The notes beneath the pieces are model-generated. The model had not been told where the DNA came from, ran no database searches, and saw only the letters and a list, made by a program, of their open reading frames with translations. A DNA stretch of 64,000 nucleotides from Prevotella sp. UBA6994 (GTDB lineage: Bacteria > Bacteroidota > Bacteroidia > Bacteroidales > Bacteroidaceae), in assembly GCA_002449845.1 (NCBI GenBank), contig DJXW01000042.1, positions 154,366-218,365 of the forward strand. The letters run 5' to 3'. The position numbers were made by a program, and so were the translations under genes. Of the stretch, positions 35,576 to 43,392 are shown piece by piece (position 1 is the first letter of the stretch; each line of letters begins with the position of its first letter).

Positions 35576-36379
35576 ATGAGAAATAAATACGACAGCATGC
35601 TTCCCTCTGGCGATAGTCAGATGCAGGGAGGCAACAGTGAGACTGGGGGACGGCAAGAAAGCCCCCGTAAGCAGGAGAAGCCGCATACTATCCTGCAAGT
35701 TATTAACAAACTGAAGGCCCTTTTTCATGGTGGGCAGAAGCACACTGCGCTCTATGACCAGAAGGAGTATGAGCGTGGTGTAAAGGCTGTGATGAAAGGT
35801 AAGTCCCTTGTGAAATCAACCAATGAGACCATAGAAATGCTCAAAGACCAGCAGACGCTTCTGGGCAGTATTCCCCTCGATGCAATGAGGAACAACAGCA
35901 ACAAGCTTGTCAATCAAGACATGGACGCCGTGCCGCTGGAAGAGATGAACTTATATGCGGAATGCATCCTGCGTCAAGTGGCTGAGAACATGCACGACTC
36001 GAAACTCATGAGCCGCTATGTCGAAGAACTGACGAAGAAAGACCGCGAGAAATGGCAGCAGTCTCAGGTTTGCATGGCAATGATGAAAGGTGGCGAGACT
36101 GTCTGCGAGTATATCGAGGCCAAAGCCGAGGAGCACCTTATCCGCCTGACCTCGCGCATGGAGTGGTTTCCCATTGCCTACCATCTGGCCGACAAGGCGG
36201 CCCTGGTCGTCTTTCCAGTCCTTGCCTATTACACAGGCATGTACCACCTGAACAACACCATGACGTTCCTTTGGGCGATGGCTTTTATGCCAATCTTTGT
36301 CTTGTCAGCAATTTGGGGCATCAATGAATTGGCAGCGTACTTGGAACGCAGAAAGAAGAAGCAGAAGTCACGTCGATAA
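35576..36379 (+). CDS. mobilisation-operon membrane protein, unknown function
   Basis: I start at ATG 35576 (267 residues); an in-frame GTG at 35567 would overlap the relaxase stop. The first 190 residues are soluble and helical (ERGVKAVMKGKSLVKSTNET, EEMNLYAECILRQVAENMHD). Two membrane helices follow at about 215-235 and 240-258, then a basic tail. I do not recognise the family, but position at the end of the mob operon suggests a helper of transfer or of coupling to a host channel. Confidence 0.7.
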   Translation: MRNKYDSMLPSGDSQMQGGNSETGGRQESPRKQEKPHTILQVINKLKALFHGGQKHTALYDQKEYERGVKAVMKGKSLVKSTNETIEMLKDQQTLLGSIPLDAMRNNSNKLVNQDMDAVPLEEMNLYAECILRQVAENMHDSKLMSRYVEELTKKDREKWQQSQVCMAMMKGGETVCEYIEAKAEEHLIRLTSRMEWFPIAYHLADKAALVVFPVLAYYTGMYHLNNTMTFLWAMAFMPIFVLSAIWGINELAAYLERRKKKQKSRR

Positions 36380-36405
36380 GGCCATCTGCATTTAAATTCT
36401 CTGTA

Positions 36406-36443
36406 AAGAAACGAGGGGCAAAGCCAGCCCCTCGTTTCTTCTT
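36406..36443 (+). terminator. strong terminator at the right end of the mobilisation operon
   Basis: AAGAAACGAGGGGC (36406-36419) pairs perfectly with GCCCCTCGTTTCTT (36427-36440) around a 7-base loop and is followed by CTTG. It ends the plus-strand element genes; the next genes are on the minus strand. Confidence 0.9.
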
Positions 36444-36554
36444 GCACTTATTGCACTGAAATATGTGTCAGATGTCTTTGAGGGAGGGATATAATACATA
36501 TCCTCATTATAAACAATAGGTGTCCTCCCCGTATCTTAGTTCTTTCAATGTTAT

Positions 36555-37409
36555 TCAGTTTTCAAGATCCTTTATCCTTTTTCTCAATTCTTGTTCTACT
36601 ATATCATTTCTATGGCATAACATATAAACCCCTTCCTTAAACCATCGACAATTCATATAGAATAATTCCGAGATAGCTGTAACTGCCAAGTTAATATACA
36701 GGGGTCCTAATCCTTCCGAATTCTCAAAAGAACATATCTGGTAGTATGCCAAAACGCCTCCAATGATAAGAATAATCAAAGGTATTGACAAACGGAATAC
36801 GGTTTTTCTTATTAGTCTGTTTCTAATTTCTTTACACCATTGAATTACAAGAGCGTTCTTATATTGTTCTGTATGCCTTGAGGCTTCCTTCAATCCATTT
36901 TTGTAGTCATTTATTACTTCATCTTTCTTTGCCACTTCATCCTTTAGCGTGATTTCAGTCTCTGTTATTCGATCGTTAATAAACAATCTAAGTTCGTCAT
37001 CTTTCGCACCGTGCATCATCTTTTCATGAGCTGCCCAGACAATTCTCTCTGATTGTTTTTCTGGTAGATTTGAGATCCTGTTATTTAATTCATACATTTG
37101 ATAAAGTTGACATTGTGTAAACGTTTTCTCTGACGGAAACAAATCCAATCGAATTAAATCTGCATATAATGACATGTAATCAGACGAATCAGTCATTGTA
37201 TTACCATTTGCAGCGAGAATATTAAGTAATGTTTCTACTCTAATTGAAATGGGTAGCCCGTTATCTGTTGGTTTATTTTGAGAGTAGGCATTTACAGAAG
37301 TTTCTTCTGATAGGATGAAATATTTGCCTTGTTTACGGAGAAACTCAGCTCCTTCGATAAGTCCTACATCATGAATGGTTGCATTTTCTAATTTTTCTCT
37401 ATTTTTCAA
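36555..37409 (-). CDS. second half of a PIN-domain protein: PIN C-terminus, coiled helix, two membrane segments
   Basis: The frame is 284 residues from a weak TTG (37409). Its first residues (IHDVGLIEGAEFLRKQGKYF, then ILSEETSVNAY) look like the C-terminal half of a PIN nuclease fold, with an Asp in HDV as third acidic residue. The first half is in the preceding frame. A long charged helix (residues 130-180) and two membrane helices (about 205-225 and 237-255) follow. The start region overlaps the upstream frame by four bases and has no Shine-Dalgarno sequence, so it is best read as the -1 continuation of the upstream gene. Function unknown; a membrane-tethered RNase is a plausible role. Confidence 0.65.
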   Translation of the reverse strand: MKNREKLENATIHDVGLIEGAEFLRKQGKYFILSEETSVNAYSQNKPTDNGLPISIRVETLLNILAANGNTMTDSSDYMSLYADLIRLDLFPSEKTFTQCQLYQMYELNNRISNLPEKQSERIVWAAHEKMMHGAKDDELRLFINDRITETEITLKDEVAKKDEVINDYKNGLKEASRHTEQYKNALVIQWCKEIRNRLIRKTVFRLSIPLIILIIGGVLAYYQICSFENSEGLGPLYINLAVTAISELFYMNCRWFKEGVYMLCHRNDIVEQELRKRIKDLEN

Positions 37410-38527
37410 TGCAAAGTATAGTTTTTGAGATTTTTCTTTTTTGTCTCATCTTTTTGTGCATTTTCTATTGCGTTTTCTAATGATTTGCTGTGGTCTAGCA
37501 ATTCTATTTTTAACTTATTTGTAACATACGGTGGTAGTTCCCTTAATATGTCGAAGAAGGTCTCGAAATCTTCTTTTTTTGTACACTGACGTTCAAGTGC
37601 ACATTGGGTGAATGAGTCATTAGGGATTTTGGTAGCCAAATCTCCCATTTTCTCAATATTCTTTATGGTCGATTCTCTCTGAATATCTATTCTACGTTCA
37701 TATTCTGATTTCGTTATGTATAAAACATTCACGCTAATTCCTAACTGCTCAAATGCTTTTTCAAGTTGTTCATATGATTTAATTTTATCTTTGGCACCAA
37801 GTGCTATAAAAATAAGAACATTTGTGTCTAATAAGCAGGTGCTATTTGAAAATGATTCAAGTGTTAGACTATCAACACCTTGGCGATTACTAATTAATAA
37901 GGCGGAAAACCTTGAGGTGCCATGCTCCCATAGATAGGCATCAACATCAGAATTGCGGGTTGTCACAAATGTAAAAAATCTATTTGTCAATTCTGCTTCA
38001 TCCCTTTTATCAAGATTAGGGAAAGTTCTTGTCCTATTTATTAATGTTGACCGAATACTTTCTCCAAGGTTCCTAATATGCTGACTTCCTGCAAGTAAAT
38101 CAGAAATCCATTGATCTGCATATATTTCAAAGAACTTAATTGTTATATCTTGAAACCATTCTCTAATAACTTCACGCTCGGAATGCATACCAGAGAAAAA
38201 AACGTCCAATATTATTTCAATCCTCTCTTTCGATGTCTCTATCGTTTTCTTTATTCTCTCCCTTTTCGATGATGACAGGCAATACTCTCCTTTTTTAAAG
38301 GCAATTTCTTTTCTTTCAACCAAAGTATCCATTATGGCATCAAAAGAGTCGCTGGTACTTATACTCATATGAGTTTGTTCATCGATCATTCTTGCAAACT
38401 CATCTTTTTTAATAGGTTTGTCACAAGTATAAAGGAGTTTTATTAATAACTGAGCAATGGCATTATTTGCTAATGTCTTTGAGGATGCGTCAACATGAAC
38501 AAAAATAGACTGTAATATCTTCTCCAT
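37406..38527 (-). CDS. first half of a PIN-domain protein (frame ends early)
   Basis: The 373 residues start with a helical, winged-helix-like N-terminal region (LANNAIAQLLIKLLYTCDKP, VERKEIAFKKGEYCLSSSKR). A PIN-type strand with the first catalytic Asp follows at about residue 237 (CLLDTNVLIFIALG), then the second acidic residue in ITKSEYERR. The frame then ends at 37406 before the rest of the fold. The missing half is encoded in the -1 frame immediately downstream. It has its own TAGTTTTG promoter core and lies 74 bases after the TOPRIM-like gene. I do not recognise the full-length family. Confidence 0.7.
   Translation of the reverse strand: MEKILQSIFVHVDASSKTLANNAIAQLLIKLLYTCDKPIKKDEFARMIDEQTHMSISTSDSFDAIMDTLVERKEIAFKKGEYCLSSSKRERIKKTIETSKERIEIILDVFFSGMHSEREVIREWFQDITIKFFEIYADQWISDLLAGSQHIRNLGESIRSTLINRTRTFPNLDKRDEAELTNRFFTFVTTRNSDVDAYLWEHGTSRFSALLISNRQGVDSLTLESFSNSTCLLDTNVLIFIALGAKDKIKSYEQLEKAFEQLGISVNVLYITKSEYERRIDIQRESTIKNIEKMGDLATKIPNDSFTQCALERQCTKKEDFETFFDILRELPPYVTNKLKIELLDHSKSLENAIENAQKDETKKKNLKNYTLH
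37436..37442 (-). other. slippery heptamer A AAA AAG in the PIN gene
   Basis: On the minus strand the codons read aca-aaa-aag, so the heptamer A AAA AAG is in the correct phase for -1 slippage. A shift here continues as EKSQKLYFALKNREKLENAT and on into the second half without a stop. Programmed frameshift, real mutation and sequencing error in an A run are all possible. Confidence 0.6.
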
Positions 38528-38558
38528 AAGTTTATTTATTTTAATGACTATAAAGTTG

Positions 38559-38566
38559 CAAAACTA
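38559..38566 (-). promoter_or_regulatory. TAnnTTTG promoter core of the PIN gene
   Basis: Read on the minus strand this is TAGTTTTG, 32 bases before the ATG at 38527. It suggests that the PIN gene can be expressed independently of the ATPase/TOPRIM pair. Confidence 0.5.
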
Positions 38567-38601
38567 CTTCGAGACTCGGCATAGTGTCATATATATAGAG
38601 A

Positions 38602-39393
38602 TTACTCCTCCAACTTCTCTTTCAACCCTTCCGCTCCATAATAATCAAGTACATAAAGGGGAAAGGCACTGAGCACGGCAACCATCGGGCATTTATGGTC
38701 GATGTGCTTCTGAACCTGTTTGTCGAAGATGGTCTGCTGCGACTCCACATCTTCAGGCAGTTCAAACCGGTCGTTCACCAGATAGTTCATCTTTGACACA
38801 TGCGCACGAATCAGTTCCTGCCAAACCTCTTTGGAATAGCTGTTGATGTTCGTCAGTTGTATCCTGCAATCTGTCGCTACGAACGTCTTGTAGTGAGGAT
38901 CGTTCAGGCATGCCTCCACCTCGTCACAGTCATCCTTGTACGGACAGTTCCTGCGCTTGCATTTCACGGTTAACGTCTTGAAACTCTCCATGTCCCGATA
39001 ATGCCTGATGGCCTCTACCATCGGATAACTGACGTAGAGCATACCGTTCTCCGTTTCGTTATCAAAGAATTCCAGCATTTCACTGAGTTTGTCATCATCG
39101 GCCTTGGTAGCATGGGCATCATAGTCGAAGAACAGATAGATGTAGGCAAAACTGTCACGATTATACCCATTCAGACGTTCAGCGTTCTTCTGGCTCCGCT
39201 CTTTCAGCAGGTTCACGATGTCGAGCGCGAAGTCCTCATTCTTCAGTTGTTCGTATAACTGGTATATCTCAGCATCATAGATTGTTTCCACAGCAATCTG
39301 CTTGCCTAGAAAATTGCGTTCGAGCATCTCCACATACTTCGGTTCAGCCTGTCCGCCCTCAAACACAAATAAATGAAGCTCACTGTTCGACAT
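38602..39393 (-). CDS. TOPRIM/RloB-like protein, partner of the ATPase
   Basis: The 263-residue protein begins LHLFVFEGGQAEPKYVEMLE, with the conserved Glu-Gly and EPxY pattern of RloB/TOPRIM-like nucleases. YLFFDYDAHA (DxD) follows near residue 90 and SYPMVEAIRHY near 130. A CKRRNCPYKDDC segment could hold a metal. Two-gene ATPase plus TOPRIM modules are known as phage defence (PARIS AriA/AriB, AbiL/RloAB). The start overlaps the ATPase gene by 14 bases, so translation is coupled. Which named family it belongs to cannot be settled by eye. Confidence 0.75.
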   Translation of the reverse strand: MSNSELHLFVFEGGQAEPKYVEMLERNFLGKQIAVETIYDAEIYQLYEQLKNEDFALDIVNLLKERSQKNAERLNGYNRDSFAYIYLFFDYDAHATKADDDKLSEMLEFFDNETENGMLYVSYPMVEAIRHYRDMESFKTLTVKCKRRNCPYKDDCDEVEACLNDPHYKTFVATDCRIQLTNINSYSKEVWQELIRAHVSKMNYLVNDRFELPEDVESQQTIFDKQVQKHIDHKCPMVAVLSAFPLYVLDYYGAEGLKEKLEE

Positions 39394-40498
39394 AGAATGC
39401 GCCTGCTTTATAAATCTTCTCTATGTTATGTGCCTCCCTAAGTTCCTTCTCTGTACATTTCGGCAACGGCAGAATCCGGCTGCTGTTCATCAAGAAGTAG
39501 CAGTCGGGGCGCATCAGGTCATTGCTCATAATCGATGTGTTGTGGGTCGTTACCACAAACTGCACCCCAGCCTCTTTCAACTTGTTGATGACCATTCGCG
39601 ACAGCTCATGATGATAGAAGGCATCAAACTCGTCAATAAACACAAACGACACCTCGCTCTCCAGTATCTGCATATACCAGCAGTAGAACAGCATCAATGC
39701 GCTTGTTCCAGTTGACATGATTTCCGAGAAGAAAATTTTCTTCTTGCCGAAGTCGAAGGCCAGTGTCTTTTCACCCATTACATCAACTACGGCCAGTTTG
39801 CATTTCACATTGGCTTCGTTCAAGAAAGCCTCGAAGTCGCTCACCTTTCCTCTCTCAATGATGTCTTTCTCCAGCGTTCCCTTCCTAGTCTCCAGTCCGA
39901 TGTAGGTTCTATCTTCCAAAGAACGGAAGAACAGCATGTGCTCCACAAACGTGAAGAAATCCCTAAAGACACGATTGATGTCATTGTCGGCCAGCATCGA
40001 GTTGTTCTTCACAAACTTCAGCACCGACAACTGCCCATCCTTAATCTCCTTGTTCAGTGTCTCTGTACCCTTCAGCGAGCATATGAACTTCGTATTGCCG
40101 TTGGCCCTGTCCATCGAAATCAGCTCCTTGCCGTCAATACAGAAGCGCTCATTCACCATCGTTTTATAATCCGTTTTACTATAGGCATAGCTTACCAACT
40201 TACCGTCAATCATGAACTCATACTCAAACGAGGCCATGTTGCTGTCGTTCTCGGCATTTGTATAGTGCTTATACGGAAATTCCCATCTGGCTTTATCCGT
40301 CAGATGCTCGATGATGTCAAGAATAGCCCAGCCCAAGTTCGACTTACCCGAACCGTTATAGCCGTAGATCATCGCGTTGTTCACGATGCCGTTCTTCACG
40401 CACTCGGAGTTGAAAGTGTAAGCCTTTGCCGACGACAAATCAAACACAAACTCATCCTTAAAACACTTGAAATTCTCAACCTTGAACCTTCTAAGCAT
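39380..40498 (-). CDS. AAA/ABC-type ATPase of a defence-like pair
   Basis: I start at ATG 40498 (372 residues), because MLRRFKVENFKCFKDEFVFD is the usual SMC-like opening; an ATG at 40612 would add 38 residues across the promoter. Walker A is MIYGYNGSGKSN near residue 45, Walker B SFVFIDEFDAFYHH near 290 and the H-loop VVTTHNT near 320. ABC-like ATPases of this type sense phage and activate a nuclease partner, here the overlapping TOPRIM-like gene. A TACTTTTG core (40524-40531, minus) and a 10-bp inverted repeat at 40544-40570 lie upstream. Confidence 0.85.
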   Translation of the reverse strand: MLRRFKVENFKCFKDEFVFDLSSAKAYTFNSECVKNGIVNNAMIYGYNGSGKSNLGWAILDIIEHLTDKARWEFPYKHYTNAENDSNMASFEYEFMIDGKLVSYAYSKTDYKTMVNERFCIDGKELISMDRANGNTKFICSLKGTETLNKEIKDGQLSVLKFVKNNSMLADNDINRVFRDFFTFVEHMLFFRSLEDRTYIGLETRKGTLEKDIIERGKVSDFEAFLNEANVKCKLAVVDVMGEKTLAFDFGKKKIFFSEIMSTGTSALMLFYCWYMQILESEVSFVFIDEFDAFYHHELSRMVINKLKEAGVQFVVTTHNTSIMSNDLMRPDCYFLMNSSRILPLPKCTEKELREAHNIEKIYKAGAFYVEQ

Positions 40499-40523
40499 AA
40501 TACTAACAGTTTTGATGATGCTG

Positions 40524-40531
40524 CAAAAGTA
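40524..40531 (-). promoter_or_regulatory. promoter core of the ATPase/TOPRIM pair
   Basis: Minus-strand TACTTTTG lies 25 bases before ATG 40498. The expected position of its upstream box falls inside the 40544-40570 inverted repeat. Confidence 0.6.
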
Positions 40532-40543
40532 CAAAAAAAAACG

Positions 40544-40570
40544 TTTCTCCGTAACTTTTCTACGGAGAAA
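40544..40570. promoter_or_regulatory. inverted repeat operator candidate
   Basis: TTTCTCCGTA (40544-40553) and TACGGAGAAA (40561-40570) are perfect inverted 10-mers around 7 bases. They overlap the -33 region of the ATPase promoter, so a dimeric repressor bound here would block it. A degenerate second copy may lie near 40617-40635. Confidence 0.65.
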
Positions 40571-40711
40571 ATGCAAAACATCAGCAAAATTTAATAATTT
40601 TTGAGGTCTCAACGCTGTTTTTCTGTAATTTTCCTACAATCATGCACTTTCTTTTTCCACAAATTACGTTAATTCTCCATCCCCTTTTCACCCAATCTCA
40701 CCAAAATTCAC

Positions 40712-40719
40712 TATCTTTG
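40712..40719 (+). promoter_or_regulatory. promoter core of the first CRP-like gene
   Basis: TATCTTTG lies 29 bases before ATG 40749; the upstream box is not clear. Confidence 0.55.
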
Positions 40720-40748
40720 CATCCGAAATTCAAACTACAGTGACAGCA

Positions 40749-41336
40749 ATGACACCAAACAAGCAATTCAACACCTACAAGGAGGGACTGGACCTGGAGT
40801 TCCTGCGGGAGTACTGCATGGAGCACGGGGAGCGGCGCGTGATGGAGCGGGGCGAGACGCTGGAGGAGGCGGGCGAGCCGGCGCAGTGGGTGGCCTTCGT
40901 GGAGCGGGGCTGCTTCAAGTACATGGTTCACAACGACGAGGAGGGCAAGGACTACTGCACGGGCTTCGCCTTCGAGGGCGAGTTCGTGGCCGACTTCCCC
41001 TATTGTCTCGACGGCGACGTGTCGGAAGTGAGCATTGAGGCTGACATGCCCTGCGAGGTGCGCATCATCAGCGGACGCGAGCTGCAGGCACTGTTCGACA
41101 ACGACCCGAAGATGGCGAAGATGGACGTGAAGATACTCAAGAACCTGTTCAAGATGGTCTATGGACGCGACCTCGACCACTACCGCTACACCGCCCGCAG
41201 CCGCTACCGTCGGCTCATCGACCGCTGTCCGCAGGTGGTGCAGATGCTCTCGCTGAAGGACATCGCCTCGTTCAACAACATCACGCCCATCTACCTGAGC
41301 AAACTCCGCAAGGAGATTACATTCGGAAAGACATAA
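40749..41336 (+). CDS. Crp/Fnr-family regulator
   Basis: The 195-residue protein is started at ATG 40749; a GTG nine bases earlier is less likely. A cyclic-nucleotide-binding-like barrel spans about residues 15-120 (FVERGCFKYMVHNDEEGKDY, FEGEFVADFPYCLDG). A dimer helix and a short HTH follow (LSLKDIASFNNITPIYLSKL), as in the Bacteroidetes CRP group. Classic cAMP-contact residues are not evident. The 5' half is strikingly GC-rich compared with flanking genes. A second CRP-like gene follows, suggesting duplication. Confidence 0.82.
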   Translation: MTPNKQFNTYKEGLDLEFLREYCMEHGERRVMERGETLEEAGEPAQWVAFVERGCFKYMVHNDEEGKDYCTGFAFEGEFVADFPYCLDGDVSEVSIEADMPCEVRIISGRELQALFDNDPKMAKMDVKILKNLFKMVYGRDLDHYRYTARSRYRRLIDRCPQVVQMLSLKDIASFNNITPIYLSKLRKEITFGKT

Positions 41337-41520
41337 AGCCTAACAGTCTTCCCATCATACTTTTGGCTCAAAAGACGCTCAACTGAGCCAAAAATTTCTT
41401 GAATTTCTAAAACTAGTTTTAGAGATGCACCCTCGGCGACCTGTTTTCGGGCTTCGCCGAGTTGTTTTTTACGCCTTTTTTTGTTATTTTGTAGGCAAAA
41501 AACTGCAAAATCATGAGCGT

Positions 41521-41964
41521 ATGAAACAAAAAACACATTATTCTGAGGCCCAGGCCTATCTGCGCGACTACTGTCTGCGCCATGGCAGGCTCATGCACTT
41601 CTCGCATGGCGACATCTTTGAGGCCGAGGGAACCGCTGCCCGCTTGTTTGGTTACATTGAGAGCGGAAGTTTCCATTACCTTGTCCGAAATTACGAAGGT
41701 GGCGAGAGTACTGTCCAGACCGTCGCTGCGGGCGACCTTGTGGGCTGCTATCCCTACTGTCTCGATGGCGATGCCGCTCCCGTCACTATCCGCGCCGACA
41801 AGTCCAGCACCGTCTATGTCGTCGATGGTGCAGACCTCAATGAGCACTACCGCCAGAGCCAGGCGGCGGAGCGGATGGGCCGCGACTACATGGCCTACCG
41901 CTTAGAGCAAGTCAAGTCACAAATCTACGGTCACTATTGTGAGAAAGGAGTCCGCGACGTATGA
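41521..41964 (+). CDS. CRP-like protein lacking a DNA-binding domain
   Basis: I start at ATG 41521 (147 residues); the frame is open further upstream but that part (LRRVVFYAFFC) looks non-coding. The barrel (FGYIESGSFHYLVRNYEGGE, VGCYPYCLDGDAAP) is clearly related to the preceding gene. It ends 20 residues after the dimer helix, without the HTH. Its stop overlaps the ATG of the lipoprotein gene by four bases (ATGA). It could be a decayed regulator or a non-DNA-binding partner of the first. Confidence 0.72.
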   Translation: MKQKTHYSEAQAYLRDYCLRHGRLMHFSHGDIFEAEGTAARLFGYIESGSFHYLVRNYEGGESTVQTVAAGDLVGCYPYCLDGDAAPVTIRADKSSTVYVVDGADLNEHYRQSQAAERMGRDYMAYRLEQVKSQIYGHYCEKGVRDV

Positions 41965-42377
41965 AACACACTCTTATTCTCCTCCTGCTGCTCACCCTCT
42001 GCGCCTGTTCCAACCCTCAGGAGCAGCCCCGCGACAGCATCGACCTCACCGGTGCATGGGTGCTGCGCCATGTGGAGTTCCCGTCGGGCACGGAGGAAGA
42101 CCATTCCATGCAGGGCGAGGGCACGTCATGCCTCATCTACGACCGAGAGAACAGACTCTGCGTGTGCAACATCTCCACCACGCCCACAGGTCTGCTCATT
42201 CAGCCAATCGGTATCACCACCGTCACGCTCGTTGACAAGGGTGGCGGCGAATGGCTCTACTTGGAGGACGGCGACCCGCGTCCGCTGCAAGTATCAGACA
42301 GCACCATCACCATCCAGCGCATGGGTGTACGCTATACCTACTCCTGCGCTGACGACATCTACAGCGAGTGGGGATGA
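41961..42377 (+). CDS. small lipoprotein, lipocalin-like
   Basis: The 138 residues have a lipoprotein signal (LILLLLLTLCACSNPQ, Cys about residue 16). A beta-rich domain of about 110 residues follows, starting IDLTGAWVLRHVEFPSG, a pattern seen in lipocalin-like Bacteroidetes lipoproteins. It is translationally coupled to the truncated CRP-like gene. Ligand and role unknown. Confidence 0.65.
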   Translation: MKHTLILLLLLTLCACSNPQEQPRDSIDLTGAWVLRHVEFPSGTEEDHSMQGEGTSCLIYDRENRLCVCNISTTPTGLLIQPIGITTVTLVDKGGGEWLYLEDGDPRPLQVSDSTITIQRMGVRYTYSCADDIYSEWG

Positions 42378-42481
42378 CTTTTAAAGCTACCATATTGTGG
42401 CGATGGTGATGAAATGATGCATCTTCGCCCTCTTTTTGTAACTTTAACACCATAATCGCACCAAGATTGCGAAATTATTTG

Positions 42482-42489
42482 TAACTTTG
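42482..42489 (+). promoter_or_regulatory. promoter core of the antitoxin/GNAT pair
   Basis: TAACTTTG lies 30 bases before ATG 42519 and fits the TAnnTTTG consensus. Confidence 0.55.
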
Positions 42490-42518
42490 CCCCGCAAAAC
42501 AAAGAAAGGACAAACATT

Positions 42519-42674
42519 ATGGCATTGGAAATAGCAGCAGTACCAGTATTGACAGGCGAGGCATCCGACCGCTTCGACCTGATGATGGAGCAGAGTGAAC
42601 AGCGTCGCGGCTCCGTCGATTTCAGCCGTGAGATTAACGAGGCTCGCGCCATCCTCTCAAAAGCCAACTTTTAA
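42519..42674 (+). CDS. small antitoxin-like protein upstream of a GNAT gene
   Basis: This short gene of 51 residues begins MALEIAAVPVLTGEASDRFD and ends NEARAILSKANF. It is acidic and helical, with RGSVDFSREI in the middle. It lies 15 bases before a GNAT acetyltransferase gene and behind a good promoter core. Small proteins of this look commonly pair with GNAT proteins in Bacteroidetes and resemble antitoxins of the acetyltransferase toxin class; antitoxin function is inferred. The partner is interrupted by a stop here. Confidence 0.65.
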   Translation: MALEIAAVPVLTGEASDRFDLMMEQSEQRRGSVDFSREINEARAILSKANF

Positions 42675-42689
42675 TCACCGCCCCAACGC

Positions 42690-43283
42690 ATGAGTTTCCT
42701 ACAAGACCAGTGCAGCTTCGGTTTCTATAACCGCGAGAAAGCCGACACCAGCAAACCTTTCCGCTGTGGTGATGATGACTTAGACGAGTTCTTCACCAAC
42801 GATGCATTCTTGCAGAGCGACGAGTAGCTTTGCAAGAATTATTGTTTTACGCTCGACGACGACTCTTCGGCCATCGTAGCTGCCTTTACGCTCTCTAACG
42901 ACAGCATTAAGAAGATTCCTGGCTCACGAAAGAAGAAAGTTGAAAAGAACATCCCACGTGAAAAGCAGTATAGCAGCTATCCCGCTGTGATGATTGGCCG
43001 TCTCGGCATTAGCGTCGATTTCCAGAGCCAGCACTTGGGCAGCGATGTGCTCAGTTTCATTAAGGCTTGGTTTGTGGATCCGCTCAACAAGACAGGTTGC
43101 CGCTTCCTTCTCGTTGACTCCTATAACAAAGAGCGCAATCTCGCCTTCTACGAGCGCAACAGCTTCAATTACCTCTTCAGCACAGAGGAACAAGAGCGCG
43201 AATTCCGTGGCATCAAGCCCGAGCGTCCGCTCAATAGCCGTCTGATGTACTTTGATTTGATTGAGCTAATAAAGAAGAAATGA
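42690..43283 (+). pseudogene. GNAT acetyltransferase interrupted by an in-frame TAG
   Basis: Read from ATG 42690 the frame encodes a typical GNAT protein (CGDDDLDEFFTNDAFLQSDE at the start, IGRLGISVDFQSQHLGSDVL as the acetyl-CoA loop, NLAFYERNSFNYL near the end). It totals 198 codons including stop, but codon 46 (42825-42827) is TAG. The rest stays in frame and intact, so the lesion is one recent point change or a read-through stop. CAG to TAG is the simplest origin. The intact relative would acetylate a small molecule, protein or tRNA-bound amino acid. The upstream 51-residue partner is intact. Confidence 0.8.
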
Positions 43284-43392
43284 TTTGAACTATTTCCATT
43301 TCAGCGCTCGTTCAGTAGGACGCTCCACTCTTCGTCTTTGATGTAACGTGGTGGATAATAACATTTATAAATACTTTTAAAACGTAAAAATT

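Larger units (their letters stand above)
27514..36443. mobile_element. integrative mobilisable element (approximate limits)
   Basis: The block holds, all on the plus strand, a zinc/HTH protein, a tyrosine integrase, an excisionase-like protein, ParA, an RHH protein, a MobC-like protein, a MOBP relaxase and two membrane proteins. It ends at a strong terminator. No type IV secretion genes are present, so it would be mobilised by a helper element. The left limit is placed where the BspA gene loses homology. The right limit is uncertain, and I could not find a convincing direct repeat (att). The defence-like genes to 40.5 kb could be cargo. Confidence 0.75.

Noticed and set aside
27514..36443. 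Full conjugative transposon
   Set aside because: No VirB4/TraG-like or other type IV secretion genes; only mobilisation genes are present.
37407..37409. TTG as a true independent start of the second PIN half
   Set aside because: No Shine-Dalgarno sequence is visible, and the frame begins inside a PIN fold, so continuation by frameshift or mutation is more likely; not fully excluded.
40499..40612. Upstream ATG giving 38 extra residues on the ATPase
   Set aside because: It crosses the promoter core and the operator repeat, and family homology starts at MLRRFKVENF.
42825..42827. TAG read as pyrrolysine or another recoded codon in the GNAT gene
   Set aside because: Pyrrolysine use is not expected in Bacteroidales and no pyl genes are visible; a point mutation or read error is simpler.
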